DNA of 64,000 nucleotides from Phallusia fumigata (Eukaryota; Chordata; Ascidiacea; Phlebobranchia; Ascidiidae), in NCBI GenBank assembly GCA_008931825.1, contig QXVZ01017950.1:28143-92142 (forward strand), in the 5' to 3' direction. The translations under genes and the position numbers were made by a program. The notes beneath the pieces are model-generated. The model ran no database searches. It saw only the letters and a program-made list of their open reading frames with translations, and had not been told where the DNA came from. Positions 23,083-37,010 of this stretch are shown piece by piece. How positions within the stretch are numbered: the first letter of the stretch is position 1; each line of letters opens with the position of its first letter.

Positions 23083-24546
23083 TGTCTATGGCGCCACGAG
23101 AGGAATTTTATCGCTGTTTTTTAGTTTTATTGCTGTTGTGTTGCTGCGTGATTGCAATGCAGTGTTCGATAGGCAAATATGTTTGAAGTATTCTGTGTTA
23201 AAAACTTCTGGTTTCGCTGATTGAAGTATTCGCCTGATCTTAAACGTGTTTCGACTTATTGTTTCGGCGCCCGGCCAACGTGTTTGCCAGACGAGTGCGT
23301 TGGTGAATAAAAAATTTTAAAGTGTGCCTGCTGCCCATCGATTTGTTGTAAAACCACATGAAATTTTTGATTTCGATTGTGTAACGACACATCGGTGTTT
23401 AATTACGTTATTTATGTGTTTCATTTGATACGGTTTTTATTGTCTTTCAAGGTGACATTTCGTGTACAAACAACATTCATCTGCTTATTAGCTTTTCAAC
23501 GCAACATATTAAGTTCCAATTTTAGTTGGTCGATTTTTGCACCAAAGCGTTCAAATATTTTTCAGCTTAATTGAAGGTTTATTTGGCGTTTGATGGCTCA
23601 GTTAATATATATGCGTTTGTTGATAGTAGGCTTGGGTCGCAGTAAAGCAATAATTGGACCGGCATTTTTATGTTCGCCCAAATAGAGGACCGAAACAAGA
23701 TGTAAAAATAATTAAACGACCCCCCGATGGTTTGTGATACCCATGAATTTTTTTAACTTCAGCTTGCTCCTCGTGTTTCCAAAGTCATTAAACTCATCCT
23801 CACGTTGATGTTGATGATTGTTTTTGGTTGTTGTACTATTTTATCTAATTTTGACAATCTTGTTAAATATTTGAAAGTGTCATAGCTATTTATGATGTTG
23901 TTCTGTTACGAAAAACTGTAATTTATCGCGCATCAAGCTTTTATTCGTTCGTAATTACACAAAGCAATGTAAGTCTGCAATCGTGTGTCGGTTACTCCAC
24001 TGCTCCCAACCGGCGAGGATTTTTAGAGTTAAGGGAAGGGATTTTTCACTTGGCCAAGTTAATTGTGTAGTACTTCTTTTTAGGTAGACCAGTGGTCCCA
24101 CACATTTTATCATTGCTTTATGTCACTTCTTGTGTAGTGGGGAGGAATGAAAATTCCAAAATTAGCGAAGGGGTAATGCAACAAACAGTTTGTTAACCAT
24201 AGTGCTCGCCAGTTAACACCTTAAACGTTAAAAGTTTAAGGATTGTGGAGTCAACCATATCTCAATAAAAAGCACACGAATCAATGTATAGTCACACGCA
24301 TATATTTCCACGCACCCGGATATTTACAGCTGAAATCATTTTAGGAACGCCGGACGGAGAAAAAACAACAGCGGAACATTCCCGAACACAAAGACACCAC
24401 AAAACGGTTTTGTACAAACACAAACAGCGCCGCATCGAAAGGAAGTAAAGAGCGCAAGATAAAAAAAGATTGCCGTACTAACGAACCAAAGCCGAAATTC
24501 AAATCAAAATGTACTGCTGGATTGCTACGGCCAATATGGGCAAAAA
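23083..24546. other. TRIM23 3' UTR and space before convergent MECOM-like gene A
   Basis: An AATAAA at 23306-23311, 224 nt after the TRIM23 stop, is a good polyadenylation signal. Beyond it is AT-rich sequence that probably includes the long 3' UTR of the minus-strand zinc-finger gene ending at 24547. No additional gene is seen. Confidence 0.55.
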
Positions 24547-27500
24547 TTATCCCTGTATTGCTGCAGTCTTGCGCACCAGTCGCCTCATGCCGTCATCGGT
24601 CAAGGTTACTGGACTGGCACTGACCGACGAGACATAAAACGAGTCGCATTCAGATTCGCCGCTGCTCAGCCGCTCGTCGTTGTGACCCGACTCAAGTAGG
24701 CTGCTGTTTCTTGAAAGACCGCTGCCACTGCTCACGCTGGAGTCCATTGAAGAGTTGGACATTCGCCGAAAACCGTCCATTGCATTAAAGTTGCTGGAAG
24801 ATGCACTTGGGTTGTGAGCGTCCGGCAAATGTTCGTTGGCGTACGTGTAATGAGATTCGCTCACGCTGTAAAATGTATTGTGTAAATTAAGTTGAAAAAA
24901 ATCAATATAAAGACGCTTTCAAAAATCTGGACTCTTTAGTATTATAAAATCGTCGACTAGTTTTTTATATTCACGTTAAAACTTATTAGGAAAGGTGATT
25001 TATAATTTTCCATTTGCAGCTGTAAAGTGCAAAGTTATAGCATAGGACGGTTTTATCGTGTAGATTTAACAAAAACAAACGTTAATTACCAGCTGTACTT
25101 CTCGTGGTTGCGCAAATGTCGATCGAGGTTGGTTTGTTGTCCGAATGCTCGACCGCAAAGATGGCACGGATAGGGGCGTTCCTGAAAAAGAAAAAAATAT
25201 AAAGAACCGTAGTTGGAAACTGCCTCTTATCTACATCATATGTAAACAGTAAACAAAAGCAGAATAACACAATAAAGTCCCATACCTTTCTGTGAATGTT
25301 TCGTATGTGGCGTTGCAGGTTTGACGAGATGGAAAAACTTCTCTCGCAGAATGTGCAGGTGTACGGTTGCTCGCCGGTGTGTGTCCGTTCGTGCCTGGTG
25401 AGATTGGCGCTTCTCGGGAAAACCTTTTGGCAAAACTTGCAAGTGTAACGTTCCTTAGTCGCTTGAAACGATTTGTTGCTGCTGTTTGGAGACAGCTGAT
25501 CGTTGCCGAAAAAGGATGCGGGCATTCCAATGGAAGAAGGCGGCTGAGCATATAAACTGCCGAAAGATGAGAGTTGGGTGTTCAGGCTTGAATAGAGTTG
25601 TCCGTACGGCTGTCTTAGGTACCATGGAAAAGCGCCAAAGTGTGAAATTCGGTCACTGTGTGTGGGAAAATGTCGTGCACGTTGGTTTGCCAGAAGTGAA
25701 GTGCTGCAATAGCGTTTCCCGAATTGGTAATACAGATTTAATGGGTTTCTCCACGTTGTGGCATTGCTGTTGACTGCACAGGCATCGGTTTCACATTTTT
25801 TCGGAAGAGAAAGGTCAAGAGGTTGATCTGAGATCGGTTTTCGCGCCTGAAATGCCTTGGGTGTGCCTTTGACGGAAAACACATTGGGGAGGTTGGCAAC
25901 AGTTTGTGCCGCGACTCGCTTTTCCAAAGTGCTGCGATACAAGATAGCGGCCGCGACTGCCTCCGCAGCGGAGTTGTTGCGCATTTCATTCTTTTGACTG
26001 TTGGACGGTGACAAAATGGGATTCCAGATTTTTTCCTTCGTTTGCTGTGATGGTTTGTTGTTATCCACACGTCCAGATGTTGGACTCGTGTGCAAGCCGA
26101 AAGCGGGCTGTTCAATTCTTAGATCGACCTGAACACTGGCGTGACTTACTGATTGGCGGCTGTAGCTAGCACACGAAGAAGCACTTTTGAATCTGCGGCC
26201 ATCAGCATTGATCACAGTCATTGCCTGATCAAAGGACGCAAGGAAGGACTCTGCCCCGGGATTCGAACACTGAATCTCGACATCGGTCATTTTAGGCGGT
26301 GGGCTGCAGATGGTTTCAGTCCGATTGGCGAATGGAACGTGGGTAGGCAGCGGGTAGAGTTTGTGGTTGGAAAAACAAGTAAGCAATGGAGAAAATGGTG
26401 GTGAACGCGACCCACGTGGATATTGGATAGCTGGGGGTGAACTGAGAGGTGGATTGTTGCTGGTTAGCAGCTCTCGCATTTTCAGTATGTTGTTACTTTC
26501 TACAAAAAAGCAAATAAATTTCGCAAACGCGTTTCACAAAATGGTATCAGAACTTTAGAATAGGAACAAACAAGTTAAGCATTAGTTACCTTGCTGACAG
26601 CTGATTTTTCTTTGTGCCGGAGCAGTTAGTTCCGAACTGTACAATGTTTCGTTCGCCCTGTGGTGAATCAAGCTAAAACAATAAATTGTCGGGTTAAAAA
26701 ATAAGATTATGGTTCTTATGTGTATTTTTGGAACACATTTTATGCAAATAATTCTCTAATGCAAATCCTGATGAGGTAACATCATTAACAGGAATTAATC
26801 AGAGCTCAAAGATGAACTTAACCGAATTGGACGTACATTAGATATCGGACCAATGAATGAATATTTAGAGGCTACAGCATGTGACCAACTATTTAAAAAA
26901 TAGTTTCAAAATATTAGCATGTTACCAATTACGTGTTACGCCTGAATTATTCGCTTGTGCTTACCTGCTCGTTATGCCGGTGCGAGTGTGTACTGAGCAG
27001 AAGCGTCGGTGTTTGTTGAGCGAGTTTGCATTAGGAAAGAGTTGACGACAGGTGCGACATCTTATCTGGGCTCGACAGTCCGAATGCATGCGTTTGTGGC
27101 GGCACAGATTGCTGTACTGTAACAGAATTTAAAACTCGTTTGAGGTTTTGAATTTGAACATGTATATTTCAACCATTTTATAACTACGTAACGCTTTAGG
27201 AACAGAAAACACGGACAAAGGGTAGGTTTATTAAAAACACAACTCCTAGTCAGATTGTTTCTATTTACAAGCTCATTGGGGAGGTTGGCAACATTATGTT
27301 TTAACTTAGACCAAACAAACTGTTTCTAGAGATTTTTAACTTTAGAGAACTACTAAATTATATGCTGTACTTCAAAAATGTTTTAATTTTTACCTGTGTA
27401 TAAGCTTTATGGCACACAGCACAAGTGAAGGGCTTAACGCTACTGTGAATGTGACGATGTTGTTTCAGCCCACTGGCGGTCCCAAAAGCTTTTCCGCACT

Positions 27501-30207
27501 CTCCGCAAGGGTGCGCCCGAGCACCGATGTGATGTTGTCGAATGTGACGTTGCAAACGGCTTGCGTCGCAAAAAGTTCGTTCGCAGTTTTCACAGTTAAA
27601 TCTGACAGAAAGAAAAATACGTACAAACCATTTTAATTTAGGCAACACTTTTTAATTTCAAACAATGGTAACTTACGACAAACCAGACAAATTAATGCAA
27701 CATTTTTTTAGTTTACAGCAATGAGGACTTACAAAAAATCATTTAACTTGTTTCTCAAATATGACACAAACAGAAAACAAAAATCTAACTTGCAAATGTA
27801 AATTTGGAATAAAATGTATCTACATGAAAATATGCTATAAAGTGTATTATCTGTCAATGTAAGCCAATTTTCATTAAAAAAGTAATGATGGCAGAATCGT
27901 TCCGATACAAGTTTGGTGTTGTATGTTCGTCATTTAAAAAAAAATCAGTTATGCAATAACGTAGCAAAGTACTTACTTTTTTTCGCCCATTTTTCCTTGA
28001 CGCTTGCGTTGATCCAAGCGCGATTTCAGTTCTTTGTATTTGCTGAGAGGCGAGCTGTAGCCGAACTGCTGCCCGTACGCCCTATGAGCCGTCTTCTGGG
28101 CAAGATGGTTGGGAGGCATTTCTCGAAGAAGGCTCTGGCGTCGCCTCAGATCTCCTGCAATACACCGTTACATATTAAGCATGCTTTTGTTAACTCTCTG
28201 CTCATACATACAATGTCACAGTAAAACAAAAAATACCGCCGTATCATTATCACTTAACCAACTTACCCTTTATCATGCTTGCTGTCAAAAGGTGTTGGTC
28301 ACTGGAAACGGGTGAAGTTTTGCTGTCAAGTAACTTGGTCGTTGGCAGTGACACCGTGTCACCGCCCAGGTTCCTTTTCTGCTGTAAAAACGCATCCGTA
28401 AGATAACAGGTCATAAAATGAAAGGCAAACATCGCGTAAAATCAACGTTTGTTTTCGCATTTACCTCCTGTCGGTTTCCCTCGTACCCAAGCAAGGGCGC
28501 AAAACGTCGCGATGTCCGGAAGTAGTTTTTCCAGCTGGGACTGAGAAGATCCGCCCGTTGCTCTCCACTGTCTCGACCCAATCCAGGCGTATCAGTCAGC
28601 TGTACAAGCGAAGTGCAGTGATTAAAGAGGTTGTAATCGACGATGGCACGTTATACGAGCAGCAAGGTGTTCTCTGTTAAACATTGTCAAAGCGCCGCAG
28701 CGACGAAACGAAACATTGACCTTCGTGCTATCGTTCGAGGAAGGTCCCGGACGCATTATCAACTCATGCACCATCATTCAAAACGGCGTTGCTTGGCATG
28801 GACAAATATTTGTGTTTGTCTTATTAATGCGCGAGCTGCAGTAAACAGCCGCTCCGGTGCGCTCCGCGGTTTTCTGTCAATCTCAAAAGCGATTCCGGCG
28901 ACAGATAGGGTCCTCCCAGGGTCCGCCAGGTTTATTGCAATCTTTGCAAACAGCGCGCTTTAATCTGACAAACATCCGACAATGATTAACTCGACGGGAG
29001 ACACGGAAAAGCCTGTGGGCTTCATTAAATCACTTGTTGCTTCCAAATAACAATTTCTGCACTCGATGCTTATACGACTTCTCGAAGTTTCTCTAATTTT
29101 GACTAAATGAATCATTGCATGAAACTAAAACATGATATTTGACAAAAAATGTTAAAACCGATCCGTTTATCGACGATACAGTGTTTTCGGAAAAAAGCTA
29201 TTTTGCGATTTGGCATTGATGTTTAATTAGCCGCGCAAATTGGCGCGATAATTTACCGCTGTATGCACTTGTAATTGCGGAAGACAAACAAAGTCTGTGC
29301 CTGCCTGGAACCAGGTGTTGACTCGTGCGAGACAGCCGGCGAGCGGTATTTATATTCATCTGATGTTTTGTTACCAGCAGTCAGAAAGGCTAAAGTTGGT
29401 ATTTTGGAAACACCCCCGTCGAATTCAATGCCATCACCAGCGCGCTCGTCGTTTTGTAACCAAGGCAAGAGAAAAATTATTCGAGTTTTATTATCGCAAG
29501 CAATTATCGCCCAGTGGTGCCGATACGCCGTGACGCTTTCGTGTCTCTGTCATACCAAACAACTTTTCCGCAGCGATTCGGGGTCGTTTGAAGGCCCCCG
29601 ACTTCTATAGGAGCACACGTGCTGCGCGTTAAAGAGTTTCTCGCTAATTTGTTTGAAATTGCCAAAATAATGCGACGCACTGCTCGATTTCACTTCCAAA
29701 GCCGTCGGCTCTTATTGTCATGACATTTCCGATCCATGTGCTGTAAGTTGTGCTGTGTTAAGACTATATAGCAACCCCTTTCGTAGTATTAGTATCGCAA
29801 AATTATGCATTACTTAATTTCAGCAAACTACATCGACACGAGACTGTCAAGCATAATGCAGGAACATGTATTAGTTAGATTAAGTTAAAACTACTCAAAA
29901 TTCTGGACCTATTTTGTAACATCAAAGTTTTAATAACAACGAGTTACAAAAATCGGTTATGCCATAGTTTTTATTTTATTACTGTTTTTTACTTTGGTCG
30001 ATTTGAAACAAATTTATCATGCACAAAATACTTAAATCGGGATCGCAGCTTAGCTTAATACGTACGTACAAAACAAAATATATCAAAAACAAATACATTG
30101 CTGCACTTCACGCAATCCGCACAATATTATGTTCACGTTGCCACCATAACAATTAAAATACCTCATTCACTCACCTTGTAGAAAGACTGCACGTTGTTAC
30201 TGTTCAT
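24547..30207 (-). CDS. MECOM (EVI1/PRDM3)/PRDM16-like zinc-finger transcription factor, copy A
   Basis: Ten in-phase exons on the minus strand: 30207-30175, 28599-28465, 28381-28267, 28154-27977, 27601-27394, 27116-26965, 26672-26590, 26499-25286, 25181-25090, 24865-24547; 842 residues. N-terminal C2H2 fingers lie at about residues 155-262 and match EVI1 fingers 4-7 (HVGARAH-like [44 protein letters not shown]). Residues 528-532 are PLDLS, the CtBP corepressor motif. The C-terminal three-finger block is at about 653-733 ([35 protein letters not shown]). No PR/SET domain and none of EVI1 fingers 1-3 are visible, and the short first exon [11 protein letters not shown] is inferred from phase. 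It should be a DNA-binding transcriptional regulator. An alternative upstream promoter with a PR exon is possible. PRDM16 and MECOM cannot be told apart from this alone. Confidence 0.9.
28600..30174 (-). other. Intron 1 of MECOM-like gene A (1.6 kb)
   Basis: Runs between the short first coding exon and the exon starting [10 protein letters not shown]. It has a higher GC content than the surrounding introns. No finger or PR-domain exon was found on the minus strand within it. Several plus-strand open frames (for example 28643-28963) look non-coding. Confidence 0.5.
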
Positions 30208-33200
30208 TGTACACATGCTGCAAGAGCGTGCACTGCTTCAACTGTCACGAGGTGCAAAGAAGACGATGGCGCTTCTTCCAGACGACTTGTTCGCAATGAT
30301 TGGAAATCATCCACGGGGAATCAGCCTCTTCATCGGCTCGCGCCAAAGGGAAAAAATGCCCATTGGAGAATGGGGCGCTGACAAAAAAAATGGAAGCTCT
30401 GCCCTCGCGTTCCACATTCTTTTCCTAACTGTTTTGTGCCACAGGCTTGTGCTGATTGGAAAAACACTGATGACATACTATTTTTAAGACACAAGTGCTG
30501 GCAGAACATTATCAACCTCTAATCGAATTTACGCGATCTTCAGAATTTCGTACACGTGACAACGTAAAATTTTGATTTATAAATAGTAAGGATTTATCAA
30601 CATCGAACAAAAAAGATTGTTGTGAGTCACATTTGTAGAAAAGGACATTTTACCTTTGTTTTACCGAATGAAAATACTCTTGTACTCGAAAATACTAAAA
30701 AATAAAACGACACTATTTAAAAAACATTATGTTGAATAAAAAATTAAAAAAAAACATTTTCCAATAAATAGCAATATCTTCTTTGATTTGTTGGCAAAAA
30801 TGTTCGTAGGAACTATTTTTAATTGCTGCTATTGACAAAAGAATTTGGTCGACGTTGGCTTAGCGCTAAAGCTCGCAGGATTGGCTTAGACCAAAGTTAC
30901 GTCGTTTTTGTCTTTCATCTTCAAAACAGGGTTTGCCCGCGACGAAATTTAAACGATTTAGAATTGATTGCTTCAGAAGCTGAAGGGGAGATGGGGTTTT
31001 CCTTACAGTGGTCGTTTTCAGCTATTATATATGATGTGTGTAACTAAGCCCGCTCTAAGAAGCGGGAAGGAGGCGTAACTGAAGTCGGCCAATTGTGCTG
31101 ATGCTTGCAGCAGGGTTGCAAGCGGGCCCAGGCCGAAGTTTGTCACACTTAGTGACATGAAAGGGAGATGGGCCATTCCCCATTTTCGCACCCCACCATT
31201 TGTTCTGGGCGCGCAAAATCGACTTACGTCCGTTCACGTCGACCTAGGTTACCCAGAAAAGGCCTTGCGCACGGCACGTGGGATCAGCTCTGTGCACCAG
31301 CCGATCCCAGTGCCGCAATCAGGAGGTGAGCTGGCTTCGTCCAGGAGACATTAATAGCTGCTGTAACCCGAGTTTTTCTTACATAAAGTACGACTTTTTT
31401 TGCCTTGCACGTCTCGAGCCGCATCATCACGTATTAATCAATGAGCAGCCCCCAGCCCCTCTTGAATCGCTCTGGCACTTGTTTGCTATAGGGATTATGG
31501 AACACCCGTTGTCCGAATTACGTAACCTTTCAGTTTCTAAACACTATATGTAAGTTTACAAAGATGTTGCAATTTAAAACGCGGTGGGTCTTGCGCAAGG
31601 GCGTTAGATTTGTTTCGTTGTTTATCGCAATATTTTTGTCAACGCGCTTTTGTGGCGCATAATCCGATTTGCAGGCTTTGCATTCGGACAAGTTATCTGT
31701 TTATTGCTTTTCACATGACACGGATTTCCGAGTCAACAAAATGGGGACTTGGGATCCTAATCCTTTACATAATCACATGTTAATGCGTAACGCGAAAGTT
31801 GTTTTTGTCTGTTAGGCGCTTTAAGTTGTAAATAGGGACAAACGTTTTTAATTAGCTAGCCTACTGTTTGCAAACAAAACACAACAATAGGAAACAATTG
31901 GTGACCATTTTATAATATTAATTTTTGTAATAAGACAACAAAGCAATGCATGCAACAAAAATATAACTTTTTTTATTTTGTGTATTGTAACTGGCGCCAT
32001 TTTGTTTTTAGTGACGTCATGTCAAGAATAAAATTCAGATTTTTCTTTTTAATTTGGCCGAACCACCAACCTTGCATACATATGAAGGTGTGTAAAAAAT
32101 AATAAAACACAAAAACTAAGAACGTGGCCTTAACTAGTTTTTCCTTAACAGATAGTGAAGCAATCTGGGTTCTTCGGCGAAGCGTTTTTTAGTTGATGGT
32201 GATTGAAATACAGTGACGGTTGTTGTTTTTATAACCTACAAATTTTATTTTTTTTAAGTTGCTTGATTTGTGGTATACCGCTGCGCATTACACTAAAAAA
32301 CGTGTACCTTTGGCGCAGCAGTCATGTGAAATTACATCATAAAATGTATTTGATGTACTTAAATGCCGTATAAAACGTTGTCAACTGCATAATCTCAAAT
32401 ACAAGACAAGGAAATTTTTGTTTCCAAGGGAGACTATTGTTGTAAGCAGTTGTTTGGCATGCTTGAGAATGTGTGTTGCTACATATGCGGCGAGATTTCG
32501 ACGGAGTTTCGTAATCCTTTTATTGAGAAACGCATAACTATGCAACAATATGGTAAGTAGCGGAGCATTGGACTTTCCTACAGAAGTGTTCAATTACAAT
32601 CACTGAAAGACTTAATGGATAATGAACCCTAGGCAGTAAATATAAAAGCCGGTATATTGATTGACAAGAAACAAAAAGGAAGCGTTTGTTCCTCCTCGAT
32701 TTAGAGAAATTGTTGATGGTGTTTGTATCAGGTTACGGATCAACTGGATGTTTTTTTTATTTGAAAGGTGGTGTATGCTATACTTTGTTGCCCTAATTAT
32801 AGTCAGGTTCTTAGAAGTTTCCATTTACACGAACTATTCAGTTGGTCGTTTTCACTCATGACGTAACGTTTTCGCGGCAACATCGAGATACAGATTATAC
32901 GAACAAATCTTGCTGGATCTGAGCAGTATTGTAAAATAAAGGGCGGATCAACGAATTTTTGCCGCGTCAGCTTAAGACTGTCCTCTGCCGAAATAAACCT
33001 TGTTAACTTACGAAATTTTTCAATGATGTTATATCACCCAAAGCATTTAAACCAAACGCCGTTGGGATATTTCAGCTTGAAGTTTGTAAAAAACCAGCTA
33101 TCAATCGGAACAAATTAGGATATTTTTAAACGTTTCAAACCCAACTGTATTCTAAATTAAACGCCACCGCTTTTTCGGTATATTTTAAACACGCGATTTC

Positions 33201-33360
33201 TTGAAAACATGTTGTGTTAAAGACGGTCTCTCTTCTAAAGCCTAAAGAAAAGGATAACCTATCTAAAAAGCACGCATTGTCGCGTACATTTTAAAGGCAA
33301 AAGTGTCGCAACAAGTCGATAGATAACGCCACAAATTTCCACAAACGAAACAAAACATCG
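30208..33360. other. Spacer between MECOM-like gene A and ATPAF1
   Basis: About 3.1 kb upstream of gene A and downstream of ATPAF1. It includes a GC-richer island at roughly 31.0-31.5 kb. Short open frames on both strands show no recognisable family or flanking splice sites. It probably contains the gene A promoter and the ATPAF1 3' UTR. Confidence 0.5.
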
Positions 33361-35060
33361 TTATTGACGCTTGGAATTCGAAACACTGGCTCTTGCTGAA
33401 AGGCCAGAATCCATAGCCGCGATTACGGTTTGAAAATCGAAGTCTTTCGGAGAAAAATTAAAGTCCCGCAACAACTTCGGATGCTCAGTATGGAAATACT
33501 GGACGAGGTAGGACAACAGTTGTGCGTCTGTTACTGAAATTTGATCGTCAATTACAATTCCGGACATCAACACGATTCCTGCATTTAACAAAACAATAAC
33601 GCTGAGTGTGTAACCCATGTACAGTTGGTCTTTTGGTCAGTAAGCCAATAAGTCATCAGGTGAAACATTATAGAATAGGACACTTTTACCGACCTACTTA
33701 TAAATCTAGACATCAGACATGCTTTAACTTCAACCAAGGCACCCCATAATCTCTTAGCCACTGTAAATGTTGTTCCCAAAACACAGAATCACAATGCGAA
33801 TTCACATTTTAAACAAAGAAACATATTTTCTTTTTGGAATTGTAAAAGCAATTTAGGCACACCTTTCTCAGGTAGCAACTCAGTATAATGGTTCAGAGTA
33901 AGTTGTGAAGGTGCATTTTCCTGGTGTCTCTGGTAGTTGAATAGTGAAGTAAAATGAAAATCAGTTGATTCAAACTGTCCAACAAACATTTCGTATCCAT
34001 CCTTTCTGGGTACAGGATACACAAACTGCAAAATTTTAAAAGATGACAATAGGGAAATTATCATAAAATTTGGATAAGCATTTCACATGCCATTTCGGAC
34101 TTACAAGGGGATACATTTGAGCCGTAGTTTGAAGTATGTGAAAAACATCTTTTGGGATAACTGCACTAACAGCATCTTTGTTTGAATAATGATCAACCCA
34201 CAAGGAACCAACTTCTTCTGCTGATAAACTGTTGACTAATTCCAGTTTTAAAATGGAGTCTAAAGTCTTCTTTTTTCCTGCCTGAAGGATACATAGTAAG
34301 TAAATGACTAAGTTATAAAAGCCACTAATAACTGTAAAGTAAAATTTACAAACCAGAGTCTTGTCTTTTTTTTCTTGAAGTGGCTCAGATGAAATATTAG
34401 TAGAACTGTCAATATCAAGGTCGTTGCAAAATGATAATGGTTTCTGCGTAAAAATTAAACAACAATTTTTGATTTGATTGTCAATTTATCTGTGTTAGTG
34501 TTTGCTTGCATACCTCCTCTTGTTCTGTCAATAATTTAATTCTTCTTTCATATTCTTTGGAATTAGACCTAAAACCAATCCAATGTTTCCAGTATTTATT
34601 GTTCCAATTTAATTTTTTAATCACCAATGAGCTTACATTTTCAGTTTGTTTATCTTGTCTGCATACTTATGGTAATAAGGATTGGATTCCAGTTCTGGAC
34701 CAGATTTTGCATTGATATCCTTTTGACCACTGTTTAATTTTTCTGCAGAATCTTGTGAAAACGATTTGGACAGTGCAGTTCTGAAGTTTTGGTAGAAAAA
34801 TTTGTCAAAGGTAATTATTCAATTTTGATGGCCAAAAAAATAGCATTATAAATAAATAAGAGCGTTTTTTTCACATAGCTTGAGGTAAATATTATGCAGA
34901 AGGGCTGTTTTTGTATCTGGTAGCCCTACCTTGAGCTTCCAAGAAGTGAGGGAAACAGGCGGACGTATCTGTGATGCACGTTCATTGTTAACATCGAGTT
35001 GCCTATTTGGGAAGAAAATCCTACAAAACACTTCTTCACAAACAAACCATTGTCATTCAT
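33361..35060 (-). CDS. ATPAF1: ATPAF1 (ATP11), mitochondrial F1-ATPase assembly chaperone
   Basis: Seven in-phase exons on the minus strand: 35060-34930, 34780-34637, 34568-34514, 34443-34354, 34281-34105, 34025-33863, 33578-33361; 325 residues (human 328). The family protein binds the F1 beta subunit in the mitochondrial matrix and prevents its aggregation during ATP synthase assembly. The N-terminus is Arg/Ser/Leu-rich and lacks acids after the first residues, fitting an import presequence. ESNPYYHKYADKI, the ATP11-domain stretch YPVPRKDGYEMFVGQ, DFHFTSLFNYQ and QLTLNHYTELLPEKG align with the known protein. The final exon carries the SVTDAQLLSYLVQYF segment. The gene lies between the two MECOM-like paralogues on the same strand. 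Confidence 0.94.
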
Positions 35061-37010
35061 CTGTTTGGAAATTGCAACAACAGCGAAACCCTTACCGCAT
35101 GAGTGACTGCTTGTTACGCTCGAGCAGTCCCAAGAAAGTTATTGTGACAACAGGGGGCAAAGTTTTTTTGAAACTGTTTGCTTTCTAAAGGGTATAAGCA
35201 TTGCTTGTTAAATAATTGTACTACTTTAAACTTGATTAAAATGAATTTAGTTGTATTAAGTTAAAAAACCCGTAAAATTGTACATTCTTTAAAGGCATAG
35301 GTTTTTACGCGGACTACGTCCATCTGCTTTAAGCCAGAGCCACGATTTGTTTGATTGGCTTTATCCCAGTCATTATGAATTACATACACCAAATACTTGG
35401 TTGTGAAAAACTTTCCAAAACAACTAGATTTACAAACAGCAACAAAATTGTTTGTGAACGATCAGGAAGGGTGACGTTGAGTTTGCGAAATAAACAGCTG
35501 TTATGGAAGGTGGTGTTACAGATTTACGACCGTTTTGTAGTCGTACTGTAATGGGAATTTTTTCCTTGTTTTTCGGCCCACAACAAACATTCATTCTCCT
35601 TCAGTTAGGACTCTGCTTTTGGACAATTTTGACACCTAGGGGAGATTTGTTTTCCTATTTCATTGTAAGCCTAACCGCTGGCTTTTGCGACAGGAGACGT
35701 AACTTGAGCAGGAGCTGCTGTGAGTTGGCCCAACGAAAGAGAACAAATGAGCACGTGCAGCCTTAGAGTTAAACTCCCATCTACAACCAACATGTGGCAT
35801 TCTGATAACACGTAATGATACTTTTAACCAATACCGAAAAATGAAAAATGCCGTACGTCCAAAAAAAGCGACGTAAAAAGTCCGGAAATTTTGTGCCGAT
35901 TCTCATATAACATCGTTGGGCAGGTTTAAAACGTCGCAAACAGAAAACTAAATTGCCCAAACGTTTTTTTTCTGGCAGCAATTGTCAAACCTCTACTCAG
36001 TTAATAACGTGACGTTTTTAGAATTTCAGTGTGTTGCCCTGCATCCAACAACATTTGGATAAAACCTGACCTCCTGTGCGAATACATGGTTTTATATCTA
36101 AGTTATCTACAAACAAGTTTGCTGCCAAACAACGTAAAATATAAAGTAGTGTATACAATGTAAGGTAGTTTTGCACGTTGTGCATAAAGCATGTGGATAA
36201 TTTACCAAGGCTTTGTTAATGCATGGGGTAGAGTACCATCTGGTTTTCTGGCTAACTTAAAGAACATGTGGCCACTATGTGGCACTAGGTACGCACCGTT
36301 CGTTAAGTCTCCTCGCGCTTTCAAGTGTTGTTTTTCGAAATTTTGAATCTGCTCTTAGCAGCATGTGCTTTGGCACATTGGCCTAAGATACCGTTTACAA
36401 AAAGATTTACCTGTGTTGCGTTTTACATATTGCAAGGTGTTAGATAGTAATTAAACTACATCCATGTATAAAAAGAATTTAGGAACAACTTGCTGTTTGC
36501 ACTAAGTGGTATTGGAGAAAATGTTTATCACTACCCTTGCCCAGCCTTGTGGGTAAAGCAGAAAACGTCAAGAGGTGCAAGTCATTTTTTTCATATATTT
36601 TCGCGATCAGAAGCTACAGTGTTGCACGTCACAGGACAAAATGTTCACGAGAATCACAACAAAACAGAAGCGTTCAGTATTCGGAATAAATAGAACGTGT
36701 GAGCTCCATGCAATGTACATAAGCAGTGAGATAGAGCATGAAAATAAACTTGTTTAAATAAGTTGAGATCAGGAAACCTCCTTGTGGTAAAGGGGCGACT
36801 AAAGGTAACTTACAATTAGCGACATACGACGCCAACAAAATGCCAATAAATTAGCAAATGCATATCATACAAAAATGCAAGCGTTGTTTTGCAAACAAAT
36901 TAGGGGCTAGATGGCAAGATATCGCTCAAACAGCATAAATCAACAGCACAGATTTATGTAACGATACACAAGTGTTTTTATACTTGATTTTACGGTTTAG
37001 CTGAACATTG
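35061..37010. other. Spacer between ATPAF1 and MECOM-like gene B
   Basis: About 2 kb containing the ATPAF1 promoter/leader and the 3' UTR of gene B. I see no exon, RNA gene or repeat; small open frames have no support. Confidence 0.5.

Noticed and set aside
25738-26115. 125-codon minus-strand frame in another phase
   Set aside because: Out-of-phase shadow of the long exon of MECOM-like gene A.
26258-26268. GGGATTCGAAC, which is a tRNA B box on the minus strand
   Set aside because: Inside coding sequence of MECOM-like gene A and with no A box or cloverleaf around it.
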